Positions 47,086 through 60,100 of a stretch of DNA of 64,000 bases are shown here, one piece after another. Position 1 is the stretch's first letter. Each line of letters starts with the position of its first letter. This DNA comes from Toxoplasma gondii ME49. Its lineage: Eukaryota; Apicomplexa; Conoidasida; Eucoccidiorida; Sarcocystidae. Location: positions 1,377,245 through 1,441,244 of the forward strand of contig NC_031469.1 of NCBI RefSeq assembly GCF_000006565.2, given 5' to 3'. Both the position numbers and the translations under genes were made by a program. The notes beneath the pieces are model-generated. The model was given only the letters and a program-made list of their open reading frames with translations, did no database searches and had not been told where the DNA came from.

Positions 47086-50000
47086 GACGGATGACAGTTG
47101 GACAAAACTGGTGTCTGTCAAATTCCATGTACGGCAAGGCGGTGCGCGCGTCCGACAAGGGAATTTACAGTGTTCTTTTGTAGATCAGCTTTCGCGGGAC
47201 CAGAGAAACCATCCGAGGGGGTCTGCAAAAGCGCCAGAAAAAAACAGATTTGGGTAGACTCCACTGTTGAGTCACAGCAAAGTAAGCGCGCAGACTCAAG
47301 GTTCTTTCGCGAGTTGTCTGTGCCCACCTTCTCCTCCTTCCTCACGTTTCTCGTCCGATGGCAGAGACCCATCTGTTCTCTGTTCCTTTCTCCTGAGGGC
47401 AAGCGAGGAAGACATGCGGGCACGTTCCGCAGAAATGCTTTCGTCTTCGCTACGTCTCTCTTTCTGCCGTTCTTGCTCCTTCGTATTTCTCGAAGAGGAC
47501 ACAGCAATACGAATGTTCATCGATGTCCTACGCTGAGCTTCGCTAGGTCGAAAACCATAACCAGTTTTTTCGCGACGTCGTTTTCTCGCCTGTCTCCTTA
47601 TGGCACCCTTCCTGCGTAGCGTGAAAAACGCAACAGACCTGGCAGTCTTATTGGGTCTACTATACACAAAAAGTGGGTTCCCTCGCCTGTAATCGGCTCC
47701 CATCTTTGATTCCTTTCACACTCGGTCTGTCTACTGGTCCTCTCTTCCTCTTGGCGTCGGTTGTCACGCATCTACGGCTTCGTTCCGCTGGGGTCAGCCA
47801 GTGGTCGTTTTTTAGTGGGCTGCGTGCATTCTTTTCACAACGATTCCGCCGCAGTAGATTGATTCAGTCTCAAACCGATCGTGACTTCTCTTGCAAATCT
47901 TTCAGTAGGACCTGACACAAAGATGTATTCTCAAAGGCGCAGGAACGCTCTTCTGTATCCACACGGACACCGATCGTGCTCTGATGTCGATACATCGACT
48001 AGCATGCACAAATAAACGAATCAGGGAAAGTCTCGACGATAACGCGTTGCAAGCAAAAAAATCATTCAGGATCAAGTGCCTACGGAACAGACACCGGACT
48101 CGTGAAACAGGAGTCATCCGCTGCTTCTGCCAGCATATCTCTGCAGCACACGTCGATGCTTCGAAACGCCTGGTACACTAAACTGTTTAAATCAAAAGGC
48201 CAAAACGCGTTCTTATGCCTCCACGTGGCTATCAATGTGAACGAGCTGCACTGACAGCTCATGGGTTAAGATGTCAAAATGCGAAGAAAGGCAAGTGGCC
48301 GTTTCCGTCGCGAGTGAAAATATAGGTGTGTATCTTCGCTTAAGTCGGTTCAGCTGTATGGGCCAAGCCACGCGAGATACTGCCGCAACATGGTATCTAC
48401 AAGGTTATCTTTTCGGCTAATGTTGGAAGTATTATACCAGCCTGAGATCCTGATGGAACATAGATCGTAGACCGAAAATTAACGAAGCGTGTCGTACGAG
48501 GATAGGCATGTTTTCTGAAAGAGGACTCTCTTCCGGGGGCGAAAACAGATGCTAGTTGCAATATCAACGTCACTTATTTAATTGCTAAGCGGAAGCACAC
48601 ATTCTTGCAGTGCTAAGTCCCCGCATATGGTCCCCAATGCGGTACCGCTCCTAGTGGCAATTTGTTTGGAACTCTGTAACACTGTTATCTACTTTCGTTT
48701 CCATGACCTATATATATGTGTATGTCTTCAAAGGCACAGTCTGTCCTCTTCAGGGCGTATGTGTGTTCGCGTGGACCGTATTGTCAAGGGTCTTGCTCTA
48801 AGACGTATTCATATGCATATTTATATATATAGATATCTTTGTTGGGCGTTTCCACTGCAGTACGTGTGCATGAGTTACAAATAGTAGAGGTTTCTAATCC
48901 TACGTATTCTTATGCGCAAATGCATTACAGATATGCCGAGTATAGAAATACAATTTTCTTCGCATGCAATCGCATTTTAAAGCACGTACTGTGTGGTCGC
49001 TTATGTTTTTCGTTTCTTCCGCGCCCCACATGGAAGATGCGGAACGACCCTTCGCATAGAAACCGCCTGTTACGGCAACAGCGTTAATGATCGGACGGCA
49101 GGCATTTTCTCTCGGAAAAAAACGTTTGCTGTTCTTCAAACGAGGATATCGGAAGAACGGACATGAAACATCAAAACATAATGGGTTTCCGTACTGTCCC
49201 CTTTCTGCTCCTCTGTATCTGACACTCCTCTTGCGACGGCACAAAAGATGAACTGGAAATTAACAGCATTTCTGTCTTCTCCGTTCCACCACATACGGCT
49301 CCCGTCTCTCCCCTCGTCTCCCACCTGCGCTTTTCTTTCCCTGTTTTCTCCTTTCGATTTTCCTCAGCCCCGCATTCACACCCTCACGGTCGCGTCATGG
49401 CCGTGTCTTGCTGCCCCTACAGACGAAACCCTAAAGTTGTCTCTTGCCAAAAAAAAACGTGACAGCTCGAGAGAAACGGGGAAAGCAGGGACGATGCTAA
49501 GGATGCACTTGAGGGAAAACGATATGGAGAAAAGGCACCAAAAAGACGAAGAATGGAAAGAGGCGACCACGGCCGCAAACACGGGCCCGCAACCGTGGAA
49601 GTACAACTATAGACGAGTGAGAAAAAATGGGGGCACGTAGTATACAGGGGGATGGACAGAACACGGAAAACCATCATGAGAATCCAAAAGAACGCTGAGT
49701 CAAAGATCCGCCCATCACAGCGAAAGCAAAGGCAAGAACCAGTCTGTGCAACAGTCACGAAACTCCAGACTTTCAACTCCTTGATTTGTTTCCGCGCCAC
49801 GCGACCTCCTGTCTCTGATCCTGATAGCCGACGGCCCCGTGGACTCTTCTAGAGCTCCAGACTCGTAAAAAAGGACGAGAGGCCAACGACAAGAATCATG
49901 GGAACGCACAAAAGCCGCGTTTTCTCATACGGTCGCACTCTCCAGGGCCTCACGCAGACACCCCCCACACCGAGACATCACACAGACCCAAAATCTGTAC

Positions 50001-51109
50001 ATAAAAATACACACGAAAAGACGCGCACGTGTTCGTGGATACAGAAGTGCAGTTCGGCATTTCCTTATTTACCCTTCTGTGTACGCAGCAAGAATGTGAC
50101 GAGACGACAGGCGGGTCAATGACGCGGAACGAAGAGAAAAGGACTCTAGAAAATGCCACCGCGGTCACTTGGCCAGAAACGAAACTTTTTCCTTTCTGGG
50201 CTTCAGTCAGGCAGTGCCGAGAAGAGGCAAGATGCCTTGTTCCTTTTCTAGTTTTTCCTCCAGTTCATACACAAATACATATGCAGACGCACACACATGT
50301 GTGTGTGTTTATACGTTTCCAGTGAATAAAGTTTGCATGCACAGATGTACAAAGACATAAAAAAGTATACACACTCACGCGCCCGCTTTTACCTATATAT
50401 ATATATATATATATATATACGTATTCTGCCACATTTTTGTATGCAGCTGCAAGCATACAAGCATGACCGCTTGTAACTCCACGATATCCTGTCACGAAAA
50501 GGGGGGTTACGCACGTGTCGGTGCCTCATACATCAGGTGACGCGTCGGAGTTTTAAGAGAAAAGCTAAAGAGAAGGGAAACCCAGCACGAACAAACTCCC
50601 TTCCTCTAGCTGTCCTCGGGTTCTGCACAGAGGCCATAGCCTCGAATCTTGTCCTCCTCAACTGGAAGCACGCTTGAAAGGTCGACACCACATGCGTTTG
50701 TAGTTCCTTCCCATCCAGTGCGCTTGGTCTACTAGACTTGGATGGAGCTTTCCACACAGGCAGTTGTACATCGGTATAAAAATAAATAGAAATGAAGCAT
50801 ACAGCAGATTCTGCAACGCGCACGCAGGCGAGATCGCCGCTGCAGTTGTCGACGAGGTTCAGTCCATGCCGAACAGGCAAAAACTCAAAAACCACCGAAA
50901 AACCCCACTCCATTGTCGCATACAGTCGTGCAGGCACACACTCTCTTGTTGCTGCGTGTTCTGCAAATTTCGAGACTCAGCGAGATGCTATCGGTCCCTT
51001 CGTTGCGACTTCTCCGACAGCACCCTGGTGACTCGAACAATTTGCCGGTTCCTCTTCTTCCTCCTTTCAAACCTCCCCTTCCCCTTCTGCCGCCCCACAT
51101 TCTCTCCCT
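47086..51109. other. Convergent intergenic region, no supported gene
   Basis: Genes on both sides point inward, so both 3' untranslated regions lie here. Short frames such as 47098-47619, 49248-49640 and 50533-50937 have no recognisable feature and no plausible splice partners. A (TA)n run lies at 50394-50419. I see no RNA gene. Confidence 0.5.
50394..50419. repeat. (TA)n microsatellite
   Basis: About 13 TA units in intergenic DNA. Confidence 0.95.
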
Positions 51110-54100
51110 TCACTCCCTGACGACAGTCCTCTGTGTGTGGAGAGGTTGTGAGCGTTGTGCAGAGTCGAGAGGTGCACATCCCCCTGACGCGAGGAGTCTC
51201 GTGTGCAATGTCCTCTCTTTCTCTTCCAGTTGATCTCTGCCTTCCTTTGCCTCTCGCTCCCGAACCTGCCCTAAACCGTCCCCTCGCGGATCTTCCTCTC
51301 TTCTGCGTTTCGCGCCCCGGCTGTCTAAACAATCTTGCGGCTCGCTTCCTCTCTCCCTCCGACCCTGCTCTCCCGCCTCGTCTTCTGGTGTGCTCCCCTC
51401 CGGCAGTGTACGTCCAGAGCGCTGGACGCCACCCGCAGTCGGACCGCCGTTTACGCGCCCGTAACACGCTCCAGAAGAGATTCCCAGTCGCCCCTGCACT
51501 CTGCCTGCTCCCAGGGAAGAGGCAAGGGGAGAGGATAGTACGCCTAGGGGAGACAGCGAGGAAGAGACCACGTTCCGCCCATACACCCCACCTTCGGGCA
51601 AGGGCGCTGGAGGACACCCCGCATCGTTGGTCTTGCTCTGGAGTGCTTCCGAATGCTGACGAGACAGGAACGAGGAAGAGAATCCGCTCGGCGCGGAATT
51701 CAAGGCTCCCACCCCCGCAGAGATCTCGGAAAGCAAACTGGAGTACGAGGTCTCTAACTCGTCGATCGGGTCCGTCACCAATTGTAGAGTCCCTTCAATC
51801 ACTTGGTCTTCATCAGTCAATGTCGGCTCCGGAAACCCTTGCCAGGGGCCCTCAGTCACCTCCCGAACCTGGATACCGTAACAGGCACATTTGCATGCAT
51901 GCATCTCCATCAGTGACGCGGACTCTATCACGTTCTTTATGGTTTCCTCGTACCGTGTGTGGACTCTTCTGGTCCAACCCTACTTTCGCAGTGAAATTCG
52001 GGCTCTCGAAATAAAGCAATTTTATTTATAAACGAGCAGTGGATCTGGACCACTGACCTTCGAGTCATGAACCCGACGTGCTATCATCCTGCTCTACTAG
52101 GGCAATATCCTTCAAAAATCGGTTATTCTCTTCCACCTTCAGCTACATATAAAATATATACATCTGCTTGTCATACTAAATGAAGAGTCAAAGTTAAAGA
52201 CTTTGATAACATCATACCACGTTTTACTCTTGTTCTAGTTCTACAATAATTATCGTCTTAACTACGCTCTGCTAACACAGTAGAACTTGGATTCGGTAAA
52301 CAAAGACGTTCAAGATCTAAACCTGTAATCCAACTCGTAATATACACTCCCCACAGAACGGTAGCCTATACGAAGCTCCCACGCATTAAACTCAGTTAAT
52401 TAGTAGCAGGTTTGAAACTCTGCACCAACAGATCTTAAATCGTGATGTCTTTTTGCTATGTGGCTACGCGACTAGAGGTCTTTCGATAATGCATTCTGAT
52501 AGAACTTTTAATGGACGTGCACCATATGATGGACGATATGCGAATTTTGCTAGTAATGGATTAATTCTGGAATCAATGTCTAATCAGATTGGTATTTTAG
52601 TATTAGATTTTTTAATCTTTACTATATTATCTAACAATATATTACGAACAATGTGTATTGTCTTTTACTGGTTTGGGAATCAGTATCATGTCATCTACTA
52701 AGAAATTCTGGGTCAAAATGACTTTGTATAGCAGATTCTATCTTGGCGCGAAATTTGACAAGTTTTTTGTAAAATTAAAAAAATTTTGATATTGTCACTC
52801 ACATGAATTTGTAGGAAATCCTAAACTGCAGGGTTGACGAACACTACTCTATTTATTTAACGGCAAAAAGACATCGCCATTTTGGGTCGGCTGGTAAAGA
52901 ATATAGAACCTAAGAAGAATGCGCGGAACTGCACACTACAGAGGTGAGCTGTCGTAATTTCAGTGCTGTGCAACACCGCGCCGCTGGAAACTACCACAGT
53001 TACCATCATGTGAGCATCTTGTATACAAACGTTTAGTTTTCAAAAACACGTTGCACACAACCCGCTGAAGAGAGCTGCAAGCAAAGGTTTGACCCACTGC
53101 GCCTAGGAACCACTTTTCAGGGACAATCGTTCACGCAGAGCTCGCCCAATTATACCGTAAACGAACGTTTTTGTGGAATGTCGACGAAACAGAACAGCTT
53201 CTACCTCAACACAAGTGCGTAGCTCCTTTCACGTGAAACACGTACGCGCAAGCGTGTGGTGCTTTAAACAAGACTCCTAATCTAGTACCCGTAAGTCTCT
53301 AGCTTGGGTGTTTCTCTCACTCTCTGCTTCACCGTCGAGTTGTCTCTGTACACGCCACCGCTCGACTCATTTCTCTGTTCTCTCCCGCTTTTCCTACCTG
53401 GTAGTCAACGCCGAGTTCCTTCAGCGTGGCCTCTAGGCAGCCAGCTAGACACCAAGCCTGAATGATGGCGTCCCGCTTTGGAGAGACGCGGTTGAGGGCG
53501 TCGACGACGAGAAGTTTGTGTTTCTCGAGCTGTCCCTGCTGGAATCGGCTGTAGAATTCGAAGCATCTACCGAACCATTTGGTTCGGACGAACATCGGAG
53601 TCACCACGTACCACTTGCGTTTTGGGTCCTGGCTCGTCCCCCTTTCCCCGTACCTCCATAGCAGCAGATACGCAGGCTTCGACCGCACGAGAATGTGATG
53701 TTGAAAGGGCCCCTGGATGAGAGCGGAGCCTCCACTGCAGCTTGCGAGTGTCGCCTCCGAATTCGAGGTACACCCTGTGCACTGACTTCCTCCGGCGCAT
53801 GAAACTGACGTCGCGCTCGTCGTCCGACTGCTCCCGCAGTAGCTGCTGGGCGTCGACCCACTCGAACTGTCCGTCGCCTCGAGGGTTCTGTCTCGGTGGC
53901 CTGCAACCGGACCTCCAGGCGGCTCTCCGGTCCGGCCCCTGCCAACGTATGCACGGTCTCCTGCCCTCGCCCTTGAAGAAGACACATCGTTCTCGACTTT
54001 AGATCCCAACGTCCGACGGTCGCTCGCCCCGGACGCCGGCGGCGTCGTCCCGCGCCCAGTTAACGGCGACGACTGCCAAGTGCGGAAGGATGCCGCAGGG

Positions 54101-57100
54101 CGAAAGCCCGCGCTTGCCCCCCGGGACGGCAAAGGAGAAGCCGAAGCGACTGCAGCCAAGGCGTCGCTCAGGACTCCAGAGAGAACCCCGAAAGACGCTG
54201 CGGCGTTGAAACTGGAGGTCGGGTTGCCGCCGCTTCCTGAGCGCATCAGCTCCGCCCGTGGCTCCCGCGGATTCGACGTCGCGAGGCCCCCCGGCGAGTC
54301 GCGTGGGCCTCCTTCTCGGTCGTCCGCCTCGGCTGTCTCTTCTCTCTCAGCGCCCGACCTGTTGCCTTCTTCCTGTCCCTGGGACGGCAGCAAACTGGAC
54401 CCATCACCCAGCTGCGGAGCGTCCGGAAAGGACGCACGGCGCCCCGAAGCGTCGTTCCTGCCCTTTTCTTCTCCCGCCGTCTCGCCTGCGTCCGCCCGTC
54501 CGTCAGGTCCTCCCTCGCGTGCTCGGGCCTTGACCCCGGCTCGGGGATTGCGTCGCGCTGAACTCGAGCTGCTTCCATGCGTGGACGTCGAGGCGGTCGA
54601 GAGTGAGCTTGCACAGCTGTTTTGTGCAGAGTCGAAAACAGGTGGGGCCACGTACGCGCTGCACGAAGGACAGACGCACCCTGGAATTCGGTTCTGGAGG
54701 CAGGCCCTGTGGTCTCCGTTGGAAGGTCGTGAGCACGAAATGAACGCGGGAAACGGATGGTCGATCCTGAGTGTGATGGTGTGGCGCGGAATGAGGAGCC
54801 GTCCGTCTCCGCCGTTCGGCGACGGCCTAGTCAACAGCAGAGGGGCCTCCACGTAGAGCGTGCTGTCTTCCTCTAAGAGATTCACATCCCGCAAGGCCCG
54901 GAGACACCCCTTCAGCATGCCGCTGCGGCGACACAGCCGGCCGTTGCGTCCCAGCCACTCCTTGGGGAAAAGAGACACCGTTATCATCTGCGTCCCGTTG
55001 TTCACGCCCTGGCCTGGGCGCGCGAAAGAAAAGGCGCCGACTCCGGCAGGCCCCATACCCGGCATGGAAAACCCGCATGCTTGAAGAGCGCTAGGCGAGA
55101 ACGCTGGGAGCAACGAAAGCGAATTCGCCATCATCTGTTGGGTCGAGACGGGGCCGCCTCGAGCTGGATGGCAAAGCGAAGGCAAACACACCAGCCTCGC
55201 GCCTCCCGCTTGAACCCCGGCGGCCAGAGGCTTTGGCCCACACGACGGTCCAGGGCCAACTGTCCCGCCTGTCGGAGGCGATAACAGAGTCACACCTTTT
55301 TCCTCGTCGTCCAAAGCACCCACCGTTGCCCCAAACGCCGGACGAAGCGACTCTGCGCCTGCTGCAGACACGGGCACCGCCCTCGGCGAGGAGACACCTG
55401 GTCTCCCGGTCTCGGGTGAGGCGCTGAGCCCGTTCCGGTCGCTACTTACGCCCGCGGGTGTCCCCGGAGTTCCGCAGTGCGCCAGCGTCGAGGAGGAACA
55501 GCCACCGCAGCCAGAGACTGGAGAGGAAACCGGGAACCGGGAGGCGTCAGCTGGACTGGCTTCTTCCTTCGTTCCCCAACTGCTCGCCCTCCCCGTCCCC
55601 CACAACCCACCTGGCGACGCCGAGCAGACGGCCCCTCCCCCACAGTCCCCGAGGGGTCCCACCGACACGGAACTCGCAAACGTGAAGATCTTTTCCTCTT
55701 CTGCGTCTTCGTCTGCAGCGCGCCAGTGGTCGATGACTTCGAAACTCTGTTTCCAGAAGTGTTCCGACATGCCCTGCTGGGGTGCCAGAAATGAAAAAGC
55801 AACCAGCGACATCGGCCCACCCTTTGGTCCCCCTCTGGCGCCTCCGCGTGGGCCACTGTCTCCAGCAGATGGCGTTCCTTCCCCGCATTCGACTCCGCCG
55901 TACCGTCGCCCGTCCAGGGTCGCGGAAGAAACACCCACTGCGCCAATGTAGGGGCCCTCTGAGCTCGTGCCCCTCGGTCTCCTGCCGGCACCTCCGAGCA
56001 CGAACCCCGGAAGGGTCGCCTCCAGACCTCCAGCGCCTGTGGGGCTTGAACTGAGGAATCCTGTGTGTTCTATCTGATCTTCGAGTGTCCCCTTTCCGGC
56101 TTCGCCGTGGCGTCTGGGCCTCTGGGTCAGCCCTTCGTGCTCGCCTCTCTTCGGGTCTTCGTCCCTCTTTCTGCCTCCACCGTCGCCTCCTCCCCAGCCC
56201 GCGCTCTCAGGCTCCACCAGCTCGACTAACCCGGAGACGCGGATCGGACGACTGTTGCGTCCTCTGCCTAGTTGCACAGCAGACTCGCCCCGACCCGGGG
56301 GCGAGGGCACTCCAGCTCGCTGCTGTCTCGCCTCCTGGCGACACGAACGGTCAGAGTCGTCCACAATCACAGGGACATCCCTGTGCCTCGTGCCCCCATT
56401 ATTCGCCTCAGGTGTCTTTTCCACCGCTTCCGATGCGACACGATGTCGCTTCAAGGCCGGGCCTGCGGCCGAACTTCCAGACCGGCCCTTCAGTCGGGGG
56501 CCATGTGTCTTCTCGCTCGACTCCTCGGCCCCGTCGGCCTCGACGTCGCGCTTCACATCCCCAGCGCGTCTCTGTGTCGCACGGGGTACCTCCGTCGGGT
56601 GCTCGTTACACCAGCGGCCTTTCTTCTCTCCACTCCGGCCACCCGTCATCGCTTGACCCCCCTCGCCGTCGCCCTCTAGCCGGTCGCTCTCGTCCTGCTC
56701 CAACTCTTCTTGTTCTCTCTCGTTTCCACCTTCCTCGCTAGGTGCCTGTGCTCGCGACCCGTTTTCGGGGCGAGTGTCCCTCGGCCTGGCGCCGCTGTCG
56801 GCACCGCGCTGGTCTGGTCTTCGCCCAGACTGTCTCGTCGTTCGCCCCCGGACCCAAAGCCCTGGCACGACCGCCCCGTGCCGACCGCTGCCACAACGGA
56901 GATCCAGGGTGGGCCCCGTCGAGGCCGGCCGCCTCCGCCCAGGCCCAGGGGGCGGCAAGCGCTCCACTACACCGGACGAAGGGCCTTCTGTCCCGAGATT
57001 TTCGTCGCCTCCTAAACCTGGAGACATCGCCTGGCAGACGACGCCCCGTCCGTTCGGCACGGCAGCGTACGAAACGGAGGACATGCCTCGCAAGGGAGGG

Positions 57101-60100
57101 CCAGACAAGGGAAATGAGACGTGGTCGGGGGCAGCGGAGGAGCGGGACGAGTCCCTGGGGGTCTGCGTCGGCACCTCGTCTCCTCCGCCCGGCCCCAGAG
57201 GCCCCCCTCTAGACTGAGACAACGTGAAACTGCTGCGGCGCGGCGACGGGACAGGGACGCCTCTCGAAGCCGACGCTGAGGCGAGGGTCGAAGCCTGAGG
57301 GACTGGCAGCGTGTGCTGCGGAAACGCACCCCGAAAGCCAGGACGAGGCCCGCAGACTTCGACACCGCCTCTGTCGGGACCTGCTCGCCACAAGGAAGCG
57401 TCGGGACAAAGGGTCGCGCCCTGAAGATTCGACAGGGAAGCAGGCGACGCACCGACGCGCTGAAGGGTCGCGTAGTACGCACGGGTGTCGTTCTTGGGGT
57501 CGTACGCTGATGCTTGGGAGACGGGATGGTAAAAAGGAATACTCGTGGCGTACGGCTGGGGTCCAGTCAGCGCCCTTCCATGTAAGTCACGGCCTGGCTC
57601 CACGCCAGTTGCCAAATTTCCACGAACTCTCTCTGGCACCAACCCAGACTGCGCAGCCGACAACCGCGCTCTTGTCGCCTCTTGGGCCCGAAGGGAGACA
57701 GGTGGTCGCTGCGCCTGAGGCCTGACTTCACGCAGGGGCTGAGGCGCGGCCACGGGATGGGGTGCAGGGCAGGAAGAGAAATCGCGAATAGGTGCAACCG
57801 CCCCTCCGCCTCCGTACGAACTTAGACGAGCACTCGCAGGCGGAGAGTGAACACGAGACGCTGGTGTCGAAAGCCGGTCGTTCTGCGCCACCTGCATCAT
57901 CCCGTTCCCGAGTCTCCCGCAGAGATCGAAGGCGACCCGGTGGGCCTCTGGTGCGCGAAACGAAATGCGTCTTTCGCCTAGTCCGTCGACGACACAAGGT
58001 ACCCACGAGTCGCTATGGGACGTCTCACTGTCACTCGAGAGCCTGCGTTTGTCCTTCTTGGATCTTCCCGAGGCACAGAGCGGCGACGGGAGAGAGAGAA
58101 GAGGCGGTGGCTCCGGAGAGGACGCAGGCTGTGGCGGTCGCGGTGACAGGTTCCCTGGCAATCCCGGGCCGAAGAAACGACGGGGCACCCCCTCGCTCTC
58201 TGAGGAGTCTTCTACTCGTTCTTTTAGCTCACCACGACAATCCTGTCCTCTTGCTGCTCTCCTCCGCCTAGCGTTGCCTCCCGGTCCCTCCCGCGCGGGT
58301 CGGCGCCGTCGCGTCTCACTTCTGCCCCGCCTGAGAGCCGCCCTCTCGCTTAGTGCCTCGCCAGCGGCCTGTCTAGGGGTCCCGGGTTCTTGGCTCTCTC
58401 CGCCCCACCCCGCCTGACTGTCTCGCACTCTCCGCTGCAGTTTTTCTCCGCGGCACGAGGTTCCCTGCGAGTCTAGTGATTCGTCCTCCCTCGAGAGCAC
58501 CTCCCTTTCCTTCTCGTTCTGGAGTGTCTGGGCGTCACTTTTTCTCTGCGGTTCTGCGTCCTGCAGACTTGTCTCTCGGGCTTCGGGTTGAAGCTGGCGG
58601 GTCGTCGACGGCTCAACCTGCGCGGAGACCCCTGGCTGGAGGGTCTCTTTCAATCCCAAGTGACCCCACAGAGCTGTCTTTCCCAGGGTCCGCCGGGCCC
58701 GAGAGGGGTCCGAAAGGCACAGAAAACGCTCGAAGGCAAGATACCAAAGTCGGAAATGAGGCGCAAGGTATCCCCCTCTGACGCAGGTCGCGCTCGAGGC
58801 CACGAGCCCCAGATTCGTCACAGAGCCCTCGGTTCCGTTCACACGCAAGCTCGCCTCGTTTTGCCAATCAAGCGTGGTGCAAACGGAAGGGGGGAACGCC
58901 GTTTCTGGAACCACATGCCCGTCACCGAGCGGGATCCCCAGCGACGCCCGAAGAGGCGGTAACTCTGCTGAAACACCTCCTGGCTTCGAAGGAAAAGTCC
59001 AGCTCGGTTGGGCGCCGCCAGGATACACGGGCGGAGGCGGCAGAGGGCCGCCGCTCGCTGAGCCTCCAGTCCACGTGATCCCTCTCACGTCCTGCAGCGC
59101 GGAATCGCGCTGAGCTGCCTCGGCCCTCAGCCGAGCGACACCTCCGTGCTCTGGGCCTGCGTGCCCGAACCGAAGCGAGGGTGCCTGGCCCCCGGGGGTT
59201 CTGGGCCAGAAAGGGGGCACGCCCCAAGCCGGTTGCGGGCCTCTCGCCCCCCAAAAGGCTACACTGTCGACCGGCGCAGCTCCCCAGTCCCCCGGACGGA
59301 CACACGGAGATGCACCTCTGTCCCCCGGAAACGGCTGGGTTTTTACCAGAAAGGGAGGGAAGGAACCTGCGCCGACCCCAGGTGCTGCAAATGAACAGGG
59401 GCGGCTAGGCTGCGCTCCGGAAGGGAGCGGCGTCGCGGGAGGCTCGGGCAAGGGCCTGTCGGGGAAGGGCCGATTGGGAAAAGGCGGATTTAGCGCCACG
59501 CCAGGAGGCGCTCTCGGCGACGGAAAGGGGACAGCGCGTGCCGCGCCGAAGCTCTCCGGACGCGCCGCTGTGAAAGTCTGGATTTCCTCCGTCGCGAAGA
59601 GAGGTGGGGAGCCGGAGGGAGAGAGAGGGTCTCGCGTCTCGCGGACGCGTGGAAGTGCCCTGGAGGCTGGAGGCCCGAAGAGAGACGACGAATGACTCCG
59701 CCACGAATTCGCGAAAGCCGAAGAACTTGTGGGAGTCGCTCTTGACGCCGAGACTCCCCGGATCCTTCGCTCCGGGTCTGGAAGCCCTACAGAAGCTGGC
59801 ACCGGGTCTCGTGCCAGTAACGTAGGGCGGTCCGTGGAGTGACCCTGCCGGGGCGGCATGCAACACGAGACAAGAACGGTCACCGGTCCGGTCGAAACTG
59901 AGGCCTGTGCAGCCTGCGGTTCCACGCAGTGTCTGCAGATCTGGCCCCGAATGGAGAAGAAAACCAGAGAAATGGGGGCTAGCGGAATCCGTGAAAAGGG
60001 TAGCGGAAACGGGGTTCGACAAGTTGTCCAAAAAGGCCGAAGAGGCGCGCGGCAGGTACACAGACGGGGTGTACTTACGCGCCGCTGCAGTGGACGCAGT

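Noticed and set aside
51133..52014. 293-codon forward frame
   Set aside because: It is antisense to the last exon of the large reverse-strand gene, which joins in phase 0 to the preceding exon.
54080..56741. Forward frames of 258 and 218 codons
   Set aside because: They lie antisense to the GC-rich, low-complexity large reverse-strand gene, where long antisense frames arise easily; no splice or domain support.
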